Shown here in pieces: positions 62,707-64,000 of a stretch of 64,000 nucleotides of DNA (positions are counted from its first letter, which is position 1; the number at the start of each line of letters is the position of its first letter). The stretch covers positions 20,298 through 84,297 of the forward strand of contig CAZCDS010000026.1 of the NCBI GenBank assembly GCA_964497585.1, in the 5' to 3' direction. The position numbers were made by a program, and so were the translations under genes. The notes beneath the pieces were generated by a model, which did no database searches, was not told the DNA's origin, and saw only the letters and a program-made list of their open reading frames with translations. This stretch comes from CAZCDS01 sp964497585. Lineage in GTDB: Bacteria; Desulfobacterota; Desulfomonilia; Desulfomonilales; Desulfomonilaceae.

Positions 62707-63888
62707 ATGCTCTTCTCTCCCATGCGCGTTTCCATAGGAGTGCTCGGCACTTGCATCTGCTTAATTGTCCCTCATGGCAACGCATGGCCGCATTTCTCGG
62801 CGGCCACTGAATCAGCCACAATTGCTCACCGGGACTTCCGATGGCAGGAGAGCGATCCGCCTCTCAAACCTCTTCCCGACTCGGACCATCCGGGTCACGA
62901 CAGTCCTTCCAGTGCGTTGCTGGCTGCCGTTGCAACTGGCCGCCTCGACGTCATTGCCACGCTTCTGGCCGCGGGGGTCCCGGTCAATGAAGGGGATTCC
63001 AATGGAAACACCGCGATCCATTACGCGTGCCACTACGGTCAACGGGGCGCGATGGAACTTCTCCTCGCGCACGGGGCTGAGGTGAACGCACGGAACCGTG
63101 GTGGAGGAACACCCTTGATGCGCGCGGCTCACCACGGGCACGTCGAGCTGGTGAAACGCCTCTTGGAGGAAGGAGCGGACGTTAACGCAACGAACAACTG
63201 GGGGGCCACGGCCTTGATGGCTGCATGTGAGCGAGGCCATCACCGGGTGGTAGAAGCACTCTTCGCGGAAAGGCTCAATGTGGATGCGAAGGACCGAACT
63301 TGGGGCGCGACCGCCCTCTTCGTGGCGTGCCAAAACGGACACCACGAATGCGTGCGACTCTTGCTTCGAAAGGGCGCCAATGCAAATGAGCCGGATAGAA
63401 GACGGGGCCTTACCCCCCTGATTGCAGCTTCCCGAAATGGCCACGTGGCCGTGGTGGAACTTCTGTTAAAACACAGGGTTCAGGTTAATACGCGGGACCA
63501 CGATGGCGCCACCCCCCTCTATTGGGCTGTTCAGAAGGATCATGTTCCGGTAGCGAAGCTGTTACTGGACAACGGGGCCGACGTCAATGCCAGGACCGAT
63601 GATTGGGGTGCAACCGCCTTGATTGCAGCGTCTTACAAAGGCCACCTGCACACGGTGGAACTGCTCACGGAAAAGGGCGCTGACGTCGATGCTGTGGATA
63701 GCGAAGGATGGACGGCTTTGATGGCAGCATCTTCTCAAGGCCGTATCCGAGTGGTGAAACATCTGCTCGGCAAAGGCGCCAACGTCAACGTCCGGTCACG
63801 GGACGGTCTCACAGCTCTGGGATTGGCAGGCAGGGCGGGTCAGGCGGCGACGAGAGAACTCCTCCTCAGGTCCGGCGCGATCGAGTGA
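62707..63888 (+). CDS. Secreted ankyrin-repeat protein
   Basis: This 393-residue protein has an N-terminal hydrophobic signal (about 6-25). Ten ankyrin repeats of 33-34 residues fill residues 68-393, with the usual GxTALMxAxxxGHxxxVxxLLxxGADVN pattern; examples are GATALMAACERGHHRVVEAL and GWTALMAASSQGRIRVVKHL. Repeats 4, 5, 7 and 8 carry an extra residue near the turn (TW, RR or DW). There is no other domain, so it should act as a protein-binding scaffold in the periplasm or at the surface. The repeat array is intact, in contrast to the broken neighbour. Confidence 0.9.
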   Translation: MLFSPMRVSIGVLGTCICLIVPHGNAWPHFSAATESATIAHRDFRWQESDPPLKPLPDSDHPGHDSPSSALLAAVATGRLDVIATLLAAGVPVNEGDSNGNTAIHYACHYGQRGAMELLLAHGAEVNARNRGGGTPLMRAAHHGHVELVKRLLEEGADVNATNNWGATALMAACERGHHRVVEALFAERLNVDAKDRTWGATALFVACQNGHHECVRLLLRKGANANEPDRRRGLTPLIAASRNGHVAVVELLLKHRVQVNTRDHDGATPLYWAVQKDHVPVAKLLLDNGADVNARTDDWGATALIAASYKGHLHTVELLTEKGADVDAVDSEGWTALMAASSQGRIRVVKHLLGKGANVNVRSRDGLTALGLAGRAGQAATRELLLRSGAIE

Positions 63889-64000
63889 GTTTCGACTCTG
63901 TCGCAAAGCCACGTATCAGTATGTTCTTATGCTCGTTCGGCAGGAGGTGCCCTGCCCCCATATGATGTGCCACTTTTTAAGTTAGACTCTCCAGTGTACA
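63889..64000. other. Window end
   Basis: After the ankyrin gene 112 bases remain with no feature that I can support. Confidence 0.5.

Overview
The window looks like the chromosome of an anaerobic, probably sulfate-reducing or syntrophic bacterium of the former Deltaproteobacteria (Desulfobacterota). The evidence is a 16-haem HmcA-type cytochrome with the rest of an Hmc/Tmc transmembrane redox complex, a sigma-54 regulated cluster of NifX, Mrp, FmdB and DUF5320 proteins, an aromatic or branched-chain substrate ABC importer coupled to acyl-CoA ligases, and many two-component proteins. A Desulfomonile-like lineage is possible, but this is a guess and cannot be fixed from the sequence alone.

Layout. 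0-7 kb: a short SPFH-like protein, an MFS transporter, a large TPR-CHAT protease-like protein, and a PAS histidine kinase that converges on a response regulator. 7-17.7 kb (minus strand): one long operon encoding a response regulator, a histidine kinase with c-type haem motifs in its periplasmic sensor, a TmcD-like Trp-rich protein, and HmcE-, HmcF-, HmcA-, HmcD-, HmcB- and HmcC-like subunits. A sigma-54 promoter (17858-17873) and a palindrome (18018-18033) precede it, next to a PAS-AAA-Fis activator (18121-19449). 19.8-25.9 kb (minus strand): an Fe-S/metal-cofactor type operon (two NifX-like proteins, DUF5320, Mrp ATPase, MIP18/DUF59, FmdB, NifU-like, DUF364, an MBL gene, a degenerate receiver and a CGGC protein) behind a second sigma-54 promoter with similar TTGCA palindromes. 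The MBL gene is broken by a 158-bp MITE-like element, and removing the element restores its frame exactly.

26-41 kb is an accessory region with three copies of a tRNA 3' half (27269, 34441, 40659) that act as attachment-site scars. Between the first two lie a MarR-RND-MFP efflux operon and a frameshifted gene. Between the last two lies a 6.3-kb island with an inverse-autotransporter-like barrel, a truncated DnaB, a Xis-like protein and a tyrosine integrase. 41.7-45.1 kb holds a NarX/NarL-like pair and a stand-alone receiver.

45.4-52.4 kb encodes a complete LivHMKGF importer with an embedded acyl-CoA ligase. 52.6-59.8 kb is the most unusual block: two FtsX/MacB-type permeases, a LolD-type ATPase, a NosL-cytochrome c fusion, a NosL protein, a small secreted protein, a Cys-rich polytopic membrane protein and a NosL-like/solute-binding fusion. 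I know of no named system with this content. 60-64 kb has an acyl-CoA ligase with altered catalytic motifs and two ankyrin-repeat genes, the first interrupted by an in-frame TGA.

How the genes fit together: the haem-sensor kinase, its receiver and the sigma-54 activator probably tune expression of the Hmc/Tmc complex to redox state. The same kind of operator in front of the NifX/Mrp operon suggests that electron transfer and metal-cofactor handling share a regulon.
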